Shown piece after piece: positions 45,738-57,776 of a stretch of 64,000 nucleotides of DNA. Every line of letters begins with the position of its first letter. Position 1 is the first letter of the stretch. The stretch is from Symsagittifera roscoffensis (lineage: Eukaryota > Xenacoelomorpha > Acoela > Convolutidae): contig NC_087069.1 in NCBI RefSeq assembly GCF_963678635.1, positions 3,486,166 through 3,550,165 on the forward strand. Direction: 5' to 3'. The notes beneath the pieces are model-generated. The model was not told where the DNA came from, searched no databases, and saw only the letters and a list, made by a program, of their open reading frames with translations. The position numbers and the translations under genes were made by a program.

Positions 45738-46700
45738 TTAAAATTTCTCTATTACAAATAGGACGCGGAACACAACGTGAATTGATATGATTGATGTCGT
45801 GTCTCTGTCTAAGAGTCGGAAACCTGATGAGATTTTAACATGGTTTTCTAAGTTTTGTTTCAAATCAATCAGCTGATTTTTGAGTTCTAAAGATTTTGGT
45901 AGACATGTCATTCCACTCTCCGTCTTAAACACATTCGGCTTATTAGTTTAAATTTTTTTCGTCTTTTTGTCACAAAAAATATATCATCAGTTTATCAAAA
46001 AATTTTGAATTTATGGTTGACAGATTTTTTTATTTTTAGAGTTTTGGTTCTGAATTGCAGCTTGAAGTTTTAAATGTAAAGCAGAGTAATTTATTTAGGT
46101 TTGGATCTTTTTCACTCAGTTCAATTGGATTATTTTCTAAGTTTGAAGAGAAGAAATTTGCATATAATTTTCAAGCGGTTATCCATTTGTTTCTTCAAAA
46201 ATAAATCTATGTAGTTGTTTCTGTTGCAATTAGTTCTTCAGTGGGATCACAAATTGATTTTAAGTCAAAAATCAACACCTTGCCTAGCAATTTCTGCTCC
46301 TCAGTGTAGATAATGAAAGTTTAACCCATCAATTTTGTCGAAGAAGGTTCTGAAAAACAAGTACATGTTTTTGAGATAATTATCATCCACTCGATCCAAT
46401 CTCTGCATCTGAGAAGACGTTTATTGAGGAATTTTGATCTTTTGAGGAAACAGTCACAAATGGGACATCAAAAGCACCTGAAGAAACTATCAATATCATT
46501 CGTATGAGTAATGCTTTTCTTGATTCTTATCAATTTGACAGTTTTCGTCTACTTTTCCTAAGCTTCGTTGAGCTAATCTCCTACATATTCCCCTACTTGA
46601 AACTCAATGCAACTAAATTAAAATAGATATGCGTTCACCAATTTTCATGACCAAAGGTCAATCATCAAGGGTGACGCCCCGAAAAACTTTGGTTCAGTCT
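45738..46700 (-). pseudogene. Polinton PolB fragment, exonuclease-side
   Basis: The minus-strand piece 45932-45738 contains LELKNQLIDLKQNLE, matching the polymerase near 5230. 46030-46680 is homologous to 41340-41990 and to about 5470-5910. It lies out of order relative to the second Polinton's C-terminal part (48880-50521), so it comes from another copy or a rearrangement. Confidence 0.65.
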
Positions 46701-46709
46701 CAGTTCTTT

Positions 46710-47925
46710 TAAAACTTTACTCAGCAAAAAATCATTGCATAGTATTTGTTCGTAGGGAACGGAAAAGTACCACTTCGTTCGATATATTCCTGTCTTTTTC
46801 TTGAAATCAAGCGAACTCTTTTAAACTTTCACCTGGCAAAAATCGCATTACCTTGTATCAGTTCGTCAGAAACTAATGAAATCTGTTCCTGCCTTTTATT
46901 TGAAATCAAAGTGCAAAGAATCTAATGACACCTTTTTTCTACCAAAACAAAGTGCAAAAATTTCATTACATAGTCTCAGATCGTAGCCAACAAAAAACTA
47001 TCAGTTCGTAGGCAAGGTTTTTGTTTTTTATTTAAAATCAAAGTGCACTGTTTTGACATTTAAAATTGCAAATTTTCATTGCACAGTCTCATCTCGTAGG
47101 CAATGTTCCTGTTTCTTTTTCGATATTCTATTTTGTCGAAATTTGTTTTTTTAGCTTTGAGGTTGAAATACAAGAAATTTAAAAACCAACAAAATGACTA
47201 CCTATAAAAAAGTTCCATCTTCAAGTTTTTTGTAGGTAAGAGTATAGATTTTTCTTAAGTTTGTCCAATAACTTCAAAGCCAACCAAAATAGATTCTCGA
47301 CGAACACAGGAACATTGGCTACGAACAGAGACTATGTAATGACTTTGCAGAGTCAAAAATCAAAAGAGTGCATTTTGACTTCAAATAGGTTCTCAACGCA
47401 GCAGGAACGTTGTCTGAAAACAGAGACGGTGTATAAAGTTTTTGCATTCTAAAATTTCAAAAGGGTGCTTCATGACTTCAAGTCAAATTTTAAAATTGTG
47501 CACTTGCCTTCAAAAGACGCAGGAACATTGCCTACGCACTGAGATTTTGCGACTTGAAACAGGAATGTTGCTTACGAACTGAGGTTTTTTATACGTTTGT
47601 CCTCTAGCCTTGAAGCTAAAAAAAACAAAATCTCGACGAAGGCACTCTGATTTCATATAAAAGTTTTGAGGTTTATTTTGAAGTTTTGAAGTTTTGATTA
47701 GCTTTGAGGTTAAAAGACAAATTTAAAGAACCTATCATTTAGCTACAAATTGTTCTACTATCAAGCAAAAAAAATCATTATAAGGTTTTATAGCTAACTA
47801 AAATATCCAAAACCATCATGCATTAGATAATATAAATTATGCCACTAAGAAAAAGAAGACTTTTTTTCAGGACTTTTTTTTGGAACAAAAATCATTTCAT
47901 AGTATTAGTTAGAACATAGTTGAAA
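46710..47925. repeat. Fold-back array: about 110-bp repeats in both orientations
   Basis: Forward units at about 46725, 46840, 46955 and 47070 share CATTGCATAGTCTCAGTTCG, then TAGGCAATGTTCCTG, then AAATCAAAGTGCA. From about 47290 to 47600 at least four units appear in reverse orientation (GGAACATTG(C/G)CTACGAAC, GAGACTATGTAATGA). One more forward-like unit ends at 47920. The centre, about 47160-47280, is single copy. Confidence 0.75.
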
Positions 47926-47926
47926 G

Positions 47927-48109
47927 ATGCCCAAGGGAAAAAGTGCCCCGAAGTGCCCGATGGCTGCTCTTTCGCCCGAGGCCTTCTTCAATCATGTTCT
48001 AACTGTTGAAGAGCATGTTTTGCTCTTTTTGTTTGTTTTTGCTCTTTCAATTGCTATAATCGGGCTTCTTTCAAAAAAAGAGCCCACAAAAAAGCGCGAA
48101 ACTATATAA
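47927..48109 (+). CDS. Small single-pass membrane protein, 60 residues, intact
   Basis: A true ATG opens an uninterrupted frame to TAA. The start MPKGKSAPKCPMAALSPEAF is basic and Pro/Ala-rich. A helix HVLTVEEHVLLFLFVFALSI leads into a hydrophobic membrane segment (about residues 31-47), followed by a strongly basic tail (SKKEPTKKRE). The first 60 bases are distinctly GC-rich compared with the surroundings. It lies between the fold-back array and the left end of the second Polinton. No family is recognised. Could be a host small ORF, an element-encoded gene, or a retroposed fragment. Confidence 0.45.
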   Translation: MPKGKSAPKCPMAALSPEAFFNHVLTVEEHVLLFLFVFALSIAIIGLLSKKEPTKKRETI

Positions 48110-48182
48110 ATGATTTCTTTTCTCATTCATGCGTTCTAATAATTCATTTTTCATTCATGCATTGTCTTGGAAGAACATGAGT

Positions 48183-48815
48183 AGTAGATGTTGGAGCTGA
48201 TCAGGGGGATGGGGGGGGGGTGATAGCATGTTAGACCCATGTATTAAGATACCTTATAGAATTTTGGTCTACCATGCTATGTATTAAGATAAGGAATAAA
48301 AACTACAAGGTATTAAGATAGGGAATACCAAAGGTAAGGTTTCAGTGTGATGGTAAAAGAAAGAAAATTGATATTTTTTTGGTTTCTGTGTGGAAATATC
48401 TAGTTTTTTTTGGAAAAATTTCGGCGTCCGTTATCTAATTGTTAAATATCACGGGTTAATTACGTGTAGATTGTGGAATGAAGTTCTTGTTATTAGTGTT
48501 TTGGTACATGGTAAGTCAATGGTAAGAGTTTTTGGGCAAAAACTTGGAATTTTTTTAAACAAAATTGAAAATTTTTGCGAAAAAAAACTTCAAAACACAA
48601 TAAGATTTGTTATAATTCGATCTAATAAAAATTTATCAGATAATCTTATTTCTGGAATCATCTATCTGAATCTAATCTGAAACCTACTAGAACTTTGAAA
48701 AAAATTCAATTTATTGAGAAAAAAAATTTAATTTACAAAGAAAATATATAAATCACTGCATCGTATTTGAAATTTAGTGCAACTTTATAATAAAACACCA
48801 ACAAAAAATTGCATC
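48183..48815 (+). repeat. Terminal inverted repeat of the second Polinton
   Basis: Aligns with 1136-1765 and with the reverse complement of 17475-18095. A G-rich run at about 48204-48222 corresponds to the C-rich run near 18065-18075 in the right repeat of copy 1. Confidence 0.82.
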
Positions 48816-48879
48816 GTTTAAAAATTTAAAACATTGCATTACTGGTTATGAACTTATCACATTACGTCATTTCTTATAC

Positions 48880-50521
48880 ATTCAATGGTTTTGTATGAAT
48901 TCCATCATCTTGACCTTGTCTTTTTGGATAAAAATAACTATGTCCATTCTTTTTCGGTTCGTATGCGGCCACCATATGATTTACAGTTGTGAAACCTCTA
49001 TTTGTAGATGTTAGGTTGATTGCTTAATCGAGCACACTCCTGCATTTTTTACAGGTCCATCTCCAGGATTTTTGTCGTGGAAGAAGTCTTAATAGTTTTA
49101 GCTCATCTCCAGAATCGTTTGTTTAATCCTTTGCAGGATTACTTGTTGTTATAGCAGCAATGAGTTTTGGTTCATAAACATAGCACTTCTGTGCACCTAA
49201 ATTCCTCTTTGAAAAGTTCTGGCTCCCGCTTATTATGTTTTTTATGGATACTGCAACACGTTCAAGGGAGGAAATTAGATTTTACATCTGCCTTGAAAAA
49301 GTCTCTGTATTCATTTTACCTCAGTTTTCCCCACATAACTCTTTTTCTGGTTGGATACGGTCATATAAGTTTTCTTCAGCAAGTGCCAAGTAAAGTGAGT
49401 CTGAATCCATATCCAACTCTTCAAAATTATTAACATCACAGAACTTGTCAAAGAAAATTTTAGTAGAGTTCCAAAATTCTCAGCTTTGCAGACTGAAGTA
49501 TGAAAAAACCAACAATGATGGTTTAACGGTGCTCAATGGTTGATTTCAACAACTCCACCTCATATGAGTCTTTTTCTACTGTATTTGATTTTTTGAACAA
49601 GGGCTCATTCATTGCCTCTATGAGTTTTTTCATCATTCAGATATTTTGTGATTAAATGTCTGGATCTATCCATGATCTGATATCCAAAAGAGGAATTGCC
49701 CTTGAGCTTCATAGTTTCTGCTACAACTCCCGACAAAGGATTTTCATCTCCTTCTCTTCTCGCATCAAAGACTGATTGAAAATAATTATTATAACATTTT
49801 CGTGGAGTAAACTAGACAAAACGGTAAATTTTGGTGCACTGCAAGCCAAGTTCTAAGTAAAAGTTGAACAGAGGAGTATAACGGTTCCATTTTCTAGCTT
49901 GAAACTAGATATCAGCATTGTTTGAGGATATTTTAATATTTCGTTCTCCAGTGCATAATTTTTCATGTAGTCTCCAGTATCAATTCTTCCAACTTCAGTG
50001 TTTTTGAAAATTGGAGGAAAGTTGGCTAATTTTGATTTTACTTCATCTGGTACAACTAAATTGCACTGAACATATGCAAAAACAGATCTTTTTTTGCTAG
50101 AAGAGAGAATGGTCTTTGGTAGGGAAAAAGGGTTCTGACGTGATTTTTGATCTTGTCATCGGTTTTGAAACTTTCCCACCACTCACACTCCCTCATTTCT
50201 TTAACTTTGTATCTTTTCTCTTCAATGTATTCTTGGCGCACATCATCCATCTCTCTCTTCTTATTGACTTGTTTACTGTTCTGATCTGTTAACGAGGGAA
50301 CAGCTTCTTGACAAGAACAGAAGTGGTAGCAACATCCCCTTGCTTCAAACACTGTCTTACAGTGATCACAATAACCGTCCACATTAAAACAGTCGACTTT
50401 TTTTAGTTTTCAGATGAAAAAAGGCCTCAATTTTACATTCTGGTCTTGTTTCCCGATAGAAAGACATCACCATACTCTCAAAATTGCGAGATCGGTTTTT
50501 TATAGCTTTAAACTTTTGCAT
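48880..50521 (-). pseudogene. Polinton PolB C-terminal half, degenerate
   Basis: The open piece ending at 50056 (start 50382) carries DGYCDHCKTVFEARGCCYHF and KKREMDDVRQEYIEEKRYKV. Downstream minus-strand pieces match 3060-1940 of the first element. The palm motif is better kept here, as DSDSLYLALAEE near 49390-49420. It shares the C-terminal ATYE(P/Q)-type region near 48960. Frameshifts are numerous. Confidence 0.8.
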
Positions 50522-50531
50522 TGTTCATCAT

Positions 50532-50694
50532 CACTCCTTTCTCGAGTATAAAAATTACAACTTCGCTTAGAGTCTTTTGGTTCTAAACATTCATGTCTTA
50601 AAATTGACCATCTCTAAAAGGATAGTCAGACATGAATGTTTAGAACCAAAGGACTGTAGGCGAAGTTGTAATTTTTATACTCGAGAAAGGAGTG
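50532..50694. repeat. 163-bp near-perfect hairpin formed by an inverted LTR fragment
   Basis: CACTCCTTTCTCGAGTATAA at 50532 is matched by its reverse complement ending at 50694. The arms are about 67 bp with a few mismatches, around a loop of about 30 bp. The right arm is homologous to the 3' LTR near 54880-54908, so the left arm is the same LTR end in inverse orientation. Confidence 0.8.
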
Positions 50695-53600
50695 GAACAA
50701 TATTGAATTATGACTTTCAACTTTTTATATTGACATAAGAAAACGCGATTAAACAAAGGTTGTTGATTTTGACTTAAACAATTTAAATGAAAAGTAAATG
50801 ATCAGAAAATATTTTTATCTTGAAACATCAAAAATTGCTTTTTAAAAAGTTATGGGCGATTGAAGCTTCCAAGCACCTAAATCTTGAAGGATTCGGAACA
50901 AAAGAAATTGCTCATTTTCAATGGAAAATTCGAAAGTTTTTCTGTGAGGTTTGAACAATTTCTAGACTATATCGAGGTTAAAAAGCTAAATGTAGAATCT
51001 GAAAAAGTTGGCAAAGCCAACAGAGATGCTGTTTAGAGAAAGTTGTTTCAGGAAATCATTATGCACCTCAACGATGCTCGTTTGCAGATGATCATTGCGC
51101 AGAATAACAGGAGTGGGTTCGACAGATGAAAATACTTGCAGAACTTATTTAGGCAGATTCAAACGAGCCAAATGATTGTGCTTTAGTAAGAGTTTCTGAA
51201 ACTAAAGAGAAATAGTGAATCGATGATAGAATTTCTAAGCGAAGTGGACACTGTTTTGTTCAAACTAAAATCAGCAGATGAAAAGATCAGCGAAATTCTG
51301 AAAATAGCCATAACTGTTAAAGCATTGCCACAAGAATAAGACTCATTCATAGCTGCAATACAGTTCCAGCAGATATCGTAACTAAATTTGACGGAGCGAC
51401 TTGAAGGATCAGTTGGGGGAGCTCAAACTAACATGATACGAGTTCTACGTACAATGCGGCTCCAGCGATTCATAGAACTGGTCGAGGACGATACAATAGA
51501 GGAACAGGTCAAGGAAACAAAAAAACATTGTACTTTAACAATTATGTAAAGCAGCAAGTAAACAAGCAAAATTCGAGCAACTATCAAAGCGGTTTCTCTG
51601 GGTTTGCACTAAATGCAACTTTAAGTGAGTCGATGCATTTTGAGATAGACTGTGGATGCACGAACCATATCATTCCAGACAAATCAAAGTCCAAGACGCT
51701 TTCTATGCTTGTGTGATTTTTATATTTGGTGGGGCTTCTGCAATCGTAATGAAGCTAAGTAAACGTTTACTCTACAGCGCGCATTGTATGTGCCGAGCTT
51801 CACATTTCATTTGATGTCAGCTTAACTGCAAATTAAGTAAGGGAACACAGTGATTTTTAACGAAAGTCCGCATATTTGTGTTGGAAAACAGAAAGCTTAT
51901 TTCATTGATAGGGGTGGTCCTTGCTGGTTTAAACATGGTGCAAAAGAGCCGAAGATGTCTCATTTGTCTATTGCTACGTGGCATGCCTGGTTTTCACATA
52001 TTCATTGTGAAACACTGAAGAAGAATGCAAATCATGCAGGGATCTCTACGTCTGGCATATGTAAAAACCCGCAAGTAAGGAAAACACAAAAAAGCAACTA
52101 ATTCACAGTGACGTTTGCGGAACTAATTCGGAATCATTGCATGAAGACAACAATGCAATATCTTCAATTGATGTTTTCGAGATATGCAACTGTATATTTT
52201 ATTGCGTCTAAAGGCGGTTCTTTAGCAAAACTACAACTTTTTCTTAATCCGTTGGTCCAACCTTGTAACGTTAATGGTTTCACACTCTGATCAGATAATA
52301 GTAGGGAGTCTATTTCACGCAATTTTCAAAATTTTTGCAAAAAAAATTAGTGTTGCGCAACAATTTTCAAGTCCTTATTTTCCTCATCAAAATGGTATAG
52401 CCGAGCGCTATTGGCGAACGATTTTTGAGAATGTACGGGATCTTTAACTTTTGTCAAAACTATCAGAGGCTTTTTGGGTAAAGGCAGTTGATGCTGTTGT
52501 ATACACAAGAAATTGTGTACTAAAATCTACTATTAATGATGATAAAACACTCTAAGAAATGCTTTTTTGAAAGCAGAACGGTGTTCATCATTTTACAGTT
52601 TTTTTTGCTAATGTTTTTTTGAAAATTGAAAACCACCAGCGCAACATATTACTTAAAGGCAAAAATGCAGTTTTTAGTGGTTATGACGGTTCAATTCCTG
52701 TATATATTTTTATGACTCACTAAAACAGAAATTTTAGCGCTCTCTCGTAATGTGACTTTTCACAATGAACAACTCCCATACCTCGATAACGGATCAAGGT
52801 CTGCTATTGTTTTGCCTTTTCTGGGCCATGAGAAAGTGGGGCTGTCAAAGATTCATTGGGTGTCAATAATGCACAAACAGCCGCAACTGATGCATAAAAG
52901 GTTTTGCCTACTCTTGTGCAGCCGCTATCATCGACAGGGGGAGCTACTTCTACACTTAGTGATACTTTTGCAGGAGTATCTTCAGGACCTAGTCCTAACA
53001 ATGTGCAAATGATGATTAAAGATACTCCAATCCAATTAGTTACGCATAAAAATTAACCAATTACAATGAACTTGATTTATCTGATGCCATTGAACCTCCT
53101 CCTCACACTCCAACTGCAGAGAATCTGCAAAACACGACTTTTCTCACTCCTGGCAGTTCGATACATTTTAAACACAACATTCTACATCATTTAAACCAAG
53201 AGAACAATCTGCCAGTCATGAAGAAATTTCTACTGCTGTTGGACTTGACATTCCTACAACTATTAGGGCGGATCGGAGCATTCGAAGACCACCATAGGAC
53301 TACGGTTACGACTTTTCTACTGACGAAAACTGTAATTTTGCAATGGCTGCTACTGTCAATGGCAATGTTCCATTCAATTGTGAGGAGGCAATTTTGTGAG
53401 TTGATGTTAAAAAATGGCAAACTGCAAGGCAAAGTTAATTCAATAATCTTGTAGAAAATAAAACATGGGATTTTGTGATTCTAAATTTGGAAAACCATAA
53501 GCAAAAGACAAATGGGTTTCTGATATAAAGAGAAAAAGCGATGGTTCAATTGAATTATTTAAGGGATTTTGTCCAATTTTTGGTCAAAAATATACCGATA

Positions 53601-55045
53601 CTTTTTCACCTACGATTGGAATAGCAGTTGTTTGCTCATTTTCTACCATTGCAGCACAACCTAGTTTGAAAATGCGACAAATGGATTTCAAAAAAGCTTT
53701 TTTGGATTCTGTAATTGAGCATGAAATTTTCATTTAGCAACCTTGTGAACTTGTTGTATGCAAGCTCAAAAAATGTAATTACTGTTTAAGGCAAGCGAGT
53801 CGAGATTGAAATCAGTTTCTAACAAAAATGCATTTGGAATTTGGATACTTGAAAAGCTCTGATACTTGTTTTTCTATCCTCCTAAGAAACTTAGTTTCAT
53901 GTGTGTGTATGTTGTTGACATGATTATTTTCGATGTTGACAAAATTTCAGTACAAAAACTACTTGCCAACCTTGGTAAGCGGATTCGCATTGAAGATAAG
54001 GGCGTTTCCGAATGGTTCTTGGCATTAAAATTTGACGTTGGTGAAAAACGTTTCATACCTTCTCAAAAAGTTTAATCAAAAAAAGGAATATGCAAAACTG
54101 CAAATCGTTTCGTGAACCTGTGGTTACATCTAAAAAAGCAACTGATGATAAAAGCCTAATTGATTGTTCTCTTTTTCAGACTTTACTGGGGGCGTTTATG
54201 TAATTGGCTGTAACAATTAGGCAGTAAACTTAAGCTAAAGCGTGCAAAAGTTCAACAGTGCAAAATTTTATTGCACTAAAAAAGGCACTGCGTTATTTAA
54301 AGAGCACGACTTATTCCCTTTCTTTTTCCCGACATGATAATGGTCTAGGGATTTTTGCGAACATTTCTGTCTTTGGCATGGTTTTTTATTTAAACGAGTC
54401 AGACTCATCGGTGGTTCGATGAAGTGCTACATAACGCTCGATATCATTATCTACATGTGAACCCGAGTTGGCGAACTGCTAAACGACGCTCGATATCATT
54501 ATCTACATATGAGTTGGTCTTGGCTCAGGAAATTTTGCTCCTCTCATATAAACTTGAGAGTTTTAACTCAGAAGCTACTCTCTCTAACTTGTTTAGTGAC
54601 AAGCAAAGAGCAACCTGTGTAGCTCATGAAACAGCTTGAAGTTCGAGAGCCAAACATATCAACATAAAAGCACTTTGTTCTGTGACAAATTAGGTCAGGT
54701 AAAATGACGTTAAAATATCTTCCTACTGCAATTATGGTTGAGGATACTCTGACAAAAGCAATTCCACGTGTTCGTTTGGCGAAGAAAAGCAAACTTCTTG
54801 TTGGAAGTAATTTTTGAAGGCGGCGTTGAAATATTCGTCAATTTTAAAAAAATGGTTGATTCAAACCAAAAGAAATGTGATTTTAATTGCTATTTTCGAG
54901 AAATGAGTGACTAATATTGACTCATGACTGATAACTTTTTCAGTTGACATCAAAAACAGCGCGGTTACACAAAGTTCGTTGATTTTAAATTAAACAACAT
55001 TGATGGAAAGTAAACGATAAAAAATTCTTTTCATCTTTAATTTTC
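50625..55045 (+). mobile_element. Degenerate Ty1/copia LTR retrotransposon
   Basis: The order gag, protease, integrase, reverse transcriptase, RNase H is the copia order. The flanking sequences 50625-50830 and about 54826-55045 are diverged homologues, taken as the 5' and 3' LTRs (shared ...CGAGAAA(G/T)GAGTG..., GTTGATTTT.A). Exact LTR ends are not clear. It interrupts the second Polinton's polymerase. Confidence 0.82.
50850..54815 (+). pseudogene. Copia gag-pol polyprotein, degenerate
   Basis: Gag (UBN2-like): HFQWKIRKFF near 50925, then FKLKSADEKISEILK and ERLEGSVGG (51260-51410). Protease: FEIDCGCTNHIIPDK near 51645, where DSG has become DCG. Pre-integrase: WHAWFSHIHCETLKK near 51980. Integrase: SPYFPHQNGIAERYWRT near 52370, with the catalytic Glu of the IAER motif. 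RT: MDFKKAFLDSVIEHEIFI near 53685, and YVVDMIIF near 53910 in place of the catalytic YVDD. RNase H end and C terminus: LPTAIMVEDTLTKAIPRVRL near 54720-54785. At least ten stops or frame changes occur, so it is inactive. Confidence 0.85.
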
Positions 55046-55779
55046 GCGACCTACTATTTTTGTGACATTCGACCAGAATGGTGCCAAAATGCATGGCAAC
55101 AATAAAAAATTTTTTGTGAAAATCGAGTGGGAAGTTTGGCAGTTTTGATACATTAACTGTGCTAATCGTACAACTTGACGAATCAGGCAAGGTCAATTTT
55201 AAGTAACGAAGTAAATTTTAAAAATTCGTTGTGAAAGAAAGACATGTCAGGGCCTTGAAAATTTGCAGTAACTGAAAATGCGCGAAAATCACAACGAGGA
55301 TTTCCGCTAGTAGAGGAGATGAGAGAGATTTTCACAAAGTTAAAGCAATAATAACGATCGAGATTACGAAGAAGCTCGCAGAATTGTAACGATTGTAGCT
55401 GTACAATCATTACCGAACAATCCCGAGAATACGGAATGGTATCGGGAAGGTTTAACCAACCTTCCAGAAGGTCGAAAAGACCGCTATTCTTCCGGATTCC
55501 AGAATCCGGAAGGATCTCGGGGGGAGCAAAAAACTGAAACTTCTTTTTAAAAACTTTTAGCTTCCGATTATATCCTGAATTGAATTAATAACATCTAAAT
55601 TCGTTTTCAGATAAATAAAAAACTAGGAGTTGAGGTAAAGAGTTGATCTAACTTCGATGAATATGATGATTTTTATCTATTGAACAAAAACAATCGTAAT
55701 ATAATAAATGAGTAGTAGTCCTGTTTTTGGGAGTGACCTCGTGATCTGGGGATACTGAGACCCAGCCATGAGCTCACTA
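55046..55779. other. No gene recognised; small inverted repeat
   Basis: A plus-strand stretch near 55360-55540 is protein-like (NPENTEWYREGLTNLPEGRK) but unassigned. CTTCCGGATTCCAGAATCCGGAAG at about 55487-55510 is a palindromic element. Confidence 0.35.
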
Positions 55780-56700
55780 TTTTGCATGTAACTAAGTTAT
55801 TCTGCGCGCTGTGGTCGAGAGTCAAAAACAGTTATGATTTTGTCGACCCGATGCTGAAAGGACCACACAAAGAACTGGCTTTGGTAGAGACGGTTAAAAG
55901 CATGAAGAGCTGTGTTTAGACGCTAGCCAGTCGTTTCATAAATTGGATTTGTTTTCCGTCGATATGTACTATGTACTTCCGGGTGAATGTCACATATAAC
56001 GTTCACTGCATCAGGGGGTTTCACAGTGTACTGTACTAGAACCTTTTGTTTTCAATCTGTGTATTAATGATCTTAATCAGAAATTGTTCAATTCGCGTAA
56101 AGTCATGCAATACACCGACGATACGCTAATTTGTCGATGTTAATTATGCTTCAAAGCAACCGTTAGAAAGTTGCAAAATCATGCCAAATATTTAAAATTC
56201 CACTCTTTTTAACTGAAGGACACAAGACTGAACTGATTGTATTCAGAGAAGAATATTTGAGAGAAAATGAAAAAAACTACTCAATCAAGTTAGATGACAA
56301 TTCATTAGAGGGAAAAAATGTTAAATAACTTGAGGTTGTTTTAGGCAAGTTTTTTACAATCCAAGAGGAAATCAAAATGATTTTGCGAACAATGGGGCGC
56401 TGAAAAAAGAAAAGCAATACAATCAATCAAAACACTTTTCCAATTAAATGGAGAATCTTGCTTTTGAATGCGCTAGTTATAAGTCATCTGCACTATCCGG
56501 TTGTTTTGCCACAAATTTAACCATATGATTCTAAAAAAAAGTAGGTTGGGCAAGAAAAACAATTGGCATTTGCGCAAAAGGTGAGTCATCTTCCGACTTT
56601 AAAAAAAAACGACTACCAGCTTCTGAAAAAATCAAATACGAAATTTGGCAAATCAAAGAAAACCGGCGAACAAAAAGCTATACCTAGTGAAAAGATATAA
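55780..56700 (+). pseudogene. LINE reverse transcriptase fragment, plus strand
   Basis: RT core QGVSQCTVLEPFVFNLCIND near 56010-56070, then SRKVMQYTDDTLIC near 56095-56140, in which YTDD stands at the catalytic YADD site. Downstream basic pieces (GWARKTIGICAKGES near 56545) resemble a LINE C-terminal region. The 5' end may begin at about 55800. Stops and frameshifts are frequent. It may be related to the 2A-LINE, which has TDDK at the same place. Confidence 0.7.
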
Positions 56701-57441
56701 AGGTTAGTAAGTAGAAAGTTCCTTTTTTAAAAGAAAAGTAACAACATGGAACAACATTCATCAAAATTATCCTCAGATGACGTACTTCCAGAAAAGTAAA
56801 AGTTAGGATTAAAATTTTTCTTTTCATCTTACTAAGGAAGAATCTGCTATCATGTGTGTAAGAGGGTCACAAATCCGTGACGCCCGAAGGCAATAGAAGA
56901 AGTGCAAGACATTGCTTTAAAATCCATGAATTCGCAAATAATCAGATAAATTTATATTGAAGAAGTTTTTGCTAAACAGTAAATTTCAAACGTTTTCGCA
57001 AGTATGTGCATCGTCGGGATAGAGTAAATTTATCTAAATGACAATAAAACATCAATTTACAAATGATATTTACAATAATTCACATACATTTTGGTTCTAA
57101 ACCATCATGTTAAAAATTAGCCCATCACAGTTGACCTCTAAATTACTATTACGATTAACGTACTCTTAACCTCTAAAATTATTTAAACAGTTTTAAATTA
57201 ATTTGTCTGGAAATTTGGAAATTTCTGAGTCATAAGTTCAATTTAGACGTGTACGTTTTAAACAAAAAACCAAAAACATTTTGGGACCAAATTTTCAGTG
57301 TTAACTCCCTGCTCCTAAACTCATCGCGTGTGTTCAAGCCCGGTTTCTCTTTCCTGATATGTATTTCCTCTAGTGTTAACAATTTTTTTTTTGGATGTTT
57401 GACCAATCTATAATTTCCCAACTAAGATCTGCGCTATTTAT
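56701..57441. other. No gene recognised
   Basis: AT-rich spacer between two LINEs in opposite orientation. Confidence 0.35.

Positions 57442-57478
<37 letters not shown>
57442..57478. repeat. (TAG)n trinucleotide run, likely LINE 3' tail
   Basis: About twelve uninterrupted GTA/TAG units lie exactly at the 3' side of the minus-strand LINE. Non-poly(A) LINEs often end in such short tandem repeats. Read on the minus strand it is (CTA)n. Confidence 0.85.
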
Positions 57479-57776
57479 AACAGGATTTAGGGTTGTTATC
57501 CCATGGGTTTGCACCCAAAATGTAGTTTTAGTGTTAATGAGTTTTCCATTTGGGTTACAGTTTCGCATGGACACATTATTCGCCATGTGCAGCTGTCCAT
57601 ATCTGAGTATCTTTCAAATAATTTCCAATAAATTTCCGCTATGTCAGATTTCTGTATGTCCGTTAACTGTTTTGAGGTATGTCGATTTATGGCCTTGAAA
57701 TGGGCTAGAAGTCTGAGTTGGTTTTCTTAACGAGAGTTTTCGGTTTTTGATATTCGTTTTTTTCATTTTGTCTCGC

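Larger units (their letters stand above)
48183..50531. mobile_element. Second Polinton: left end only, interrupted
   Basis: Starts AGTAGATGTTGGAGC, with a terminal repeat homologous to 1136-1765, and continues into the C-terminal half of polymerase B. It stops at 50521-50531, where the inverted LTR hairpin and copia element begin. No right end is in the window. Confidence 0.82.

Noticed and set aside
46710-47925. CRISPR-like array
   Set aside because: Units are about 110 bp, diverged, in both orientations and without unique spacers, in a eukaryotic context.
48183-48205. LINE flank shared by both Polinton left ends
   Set aside because: The GTAGATGTTGGAGCT match first looked like target DNA, but it also matches the right terminal repeat in reverse complement, so it belongs to the terminal repeat.
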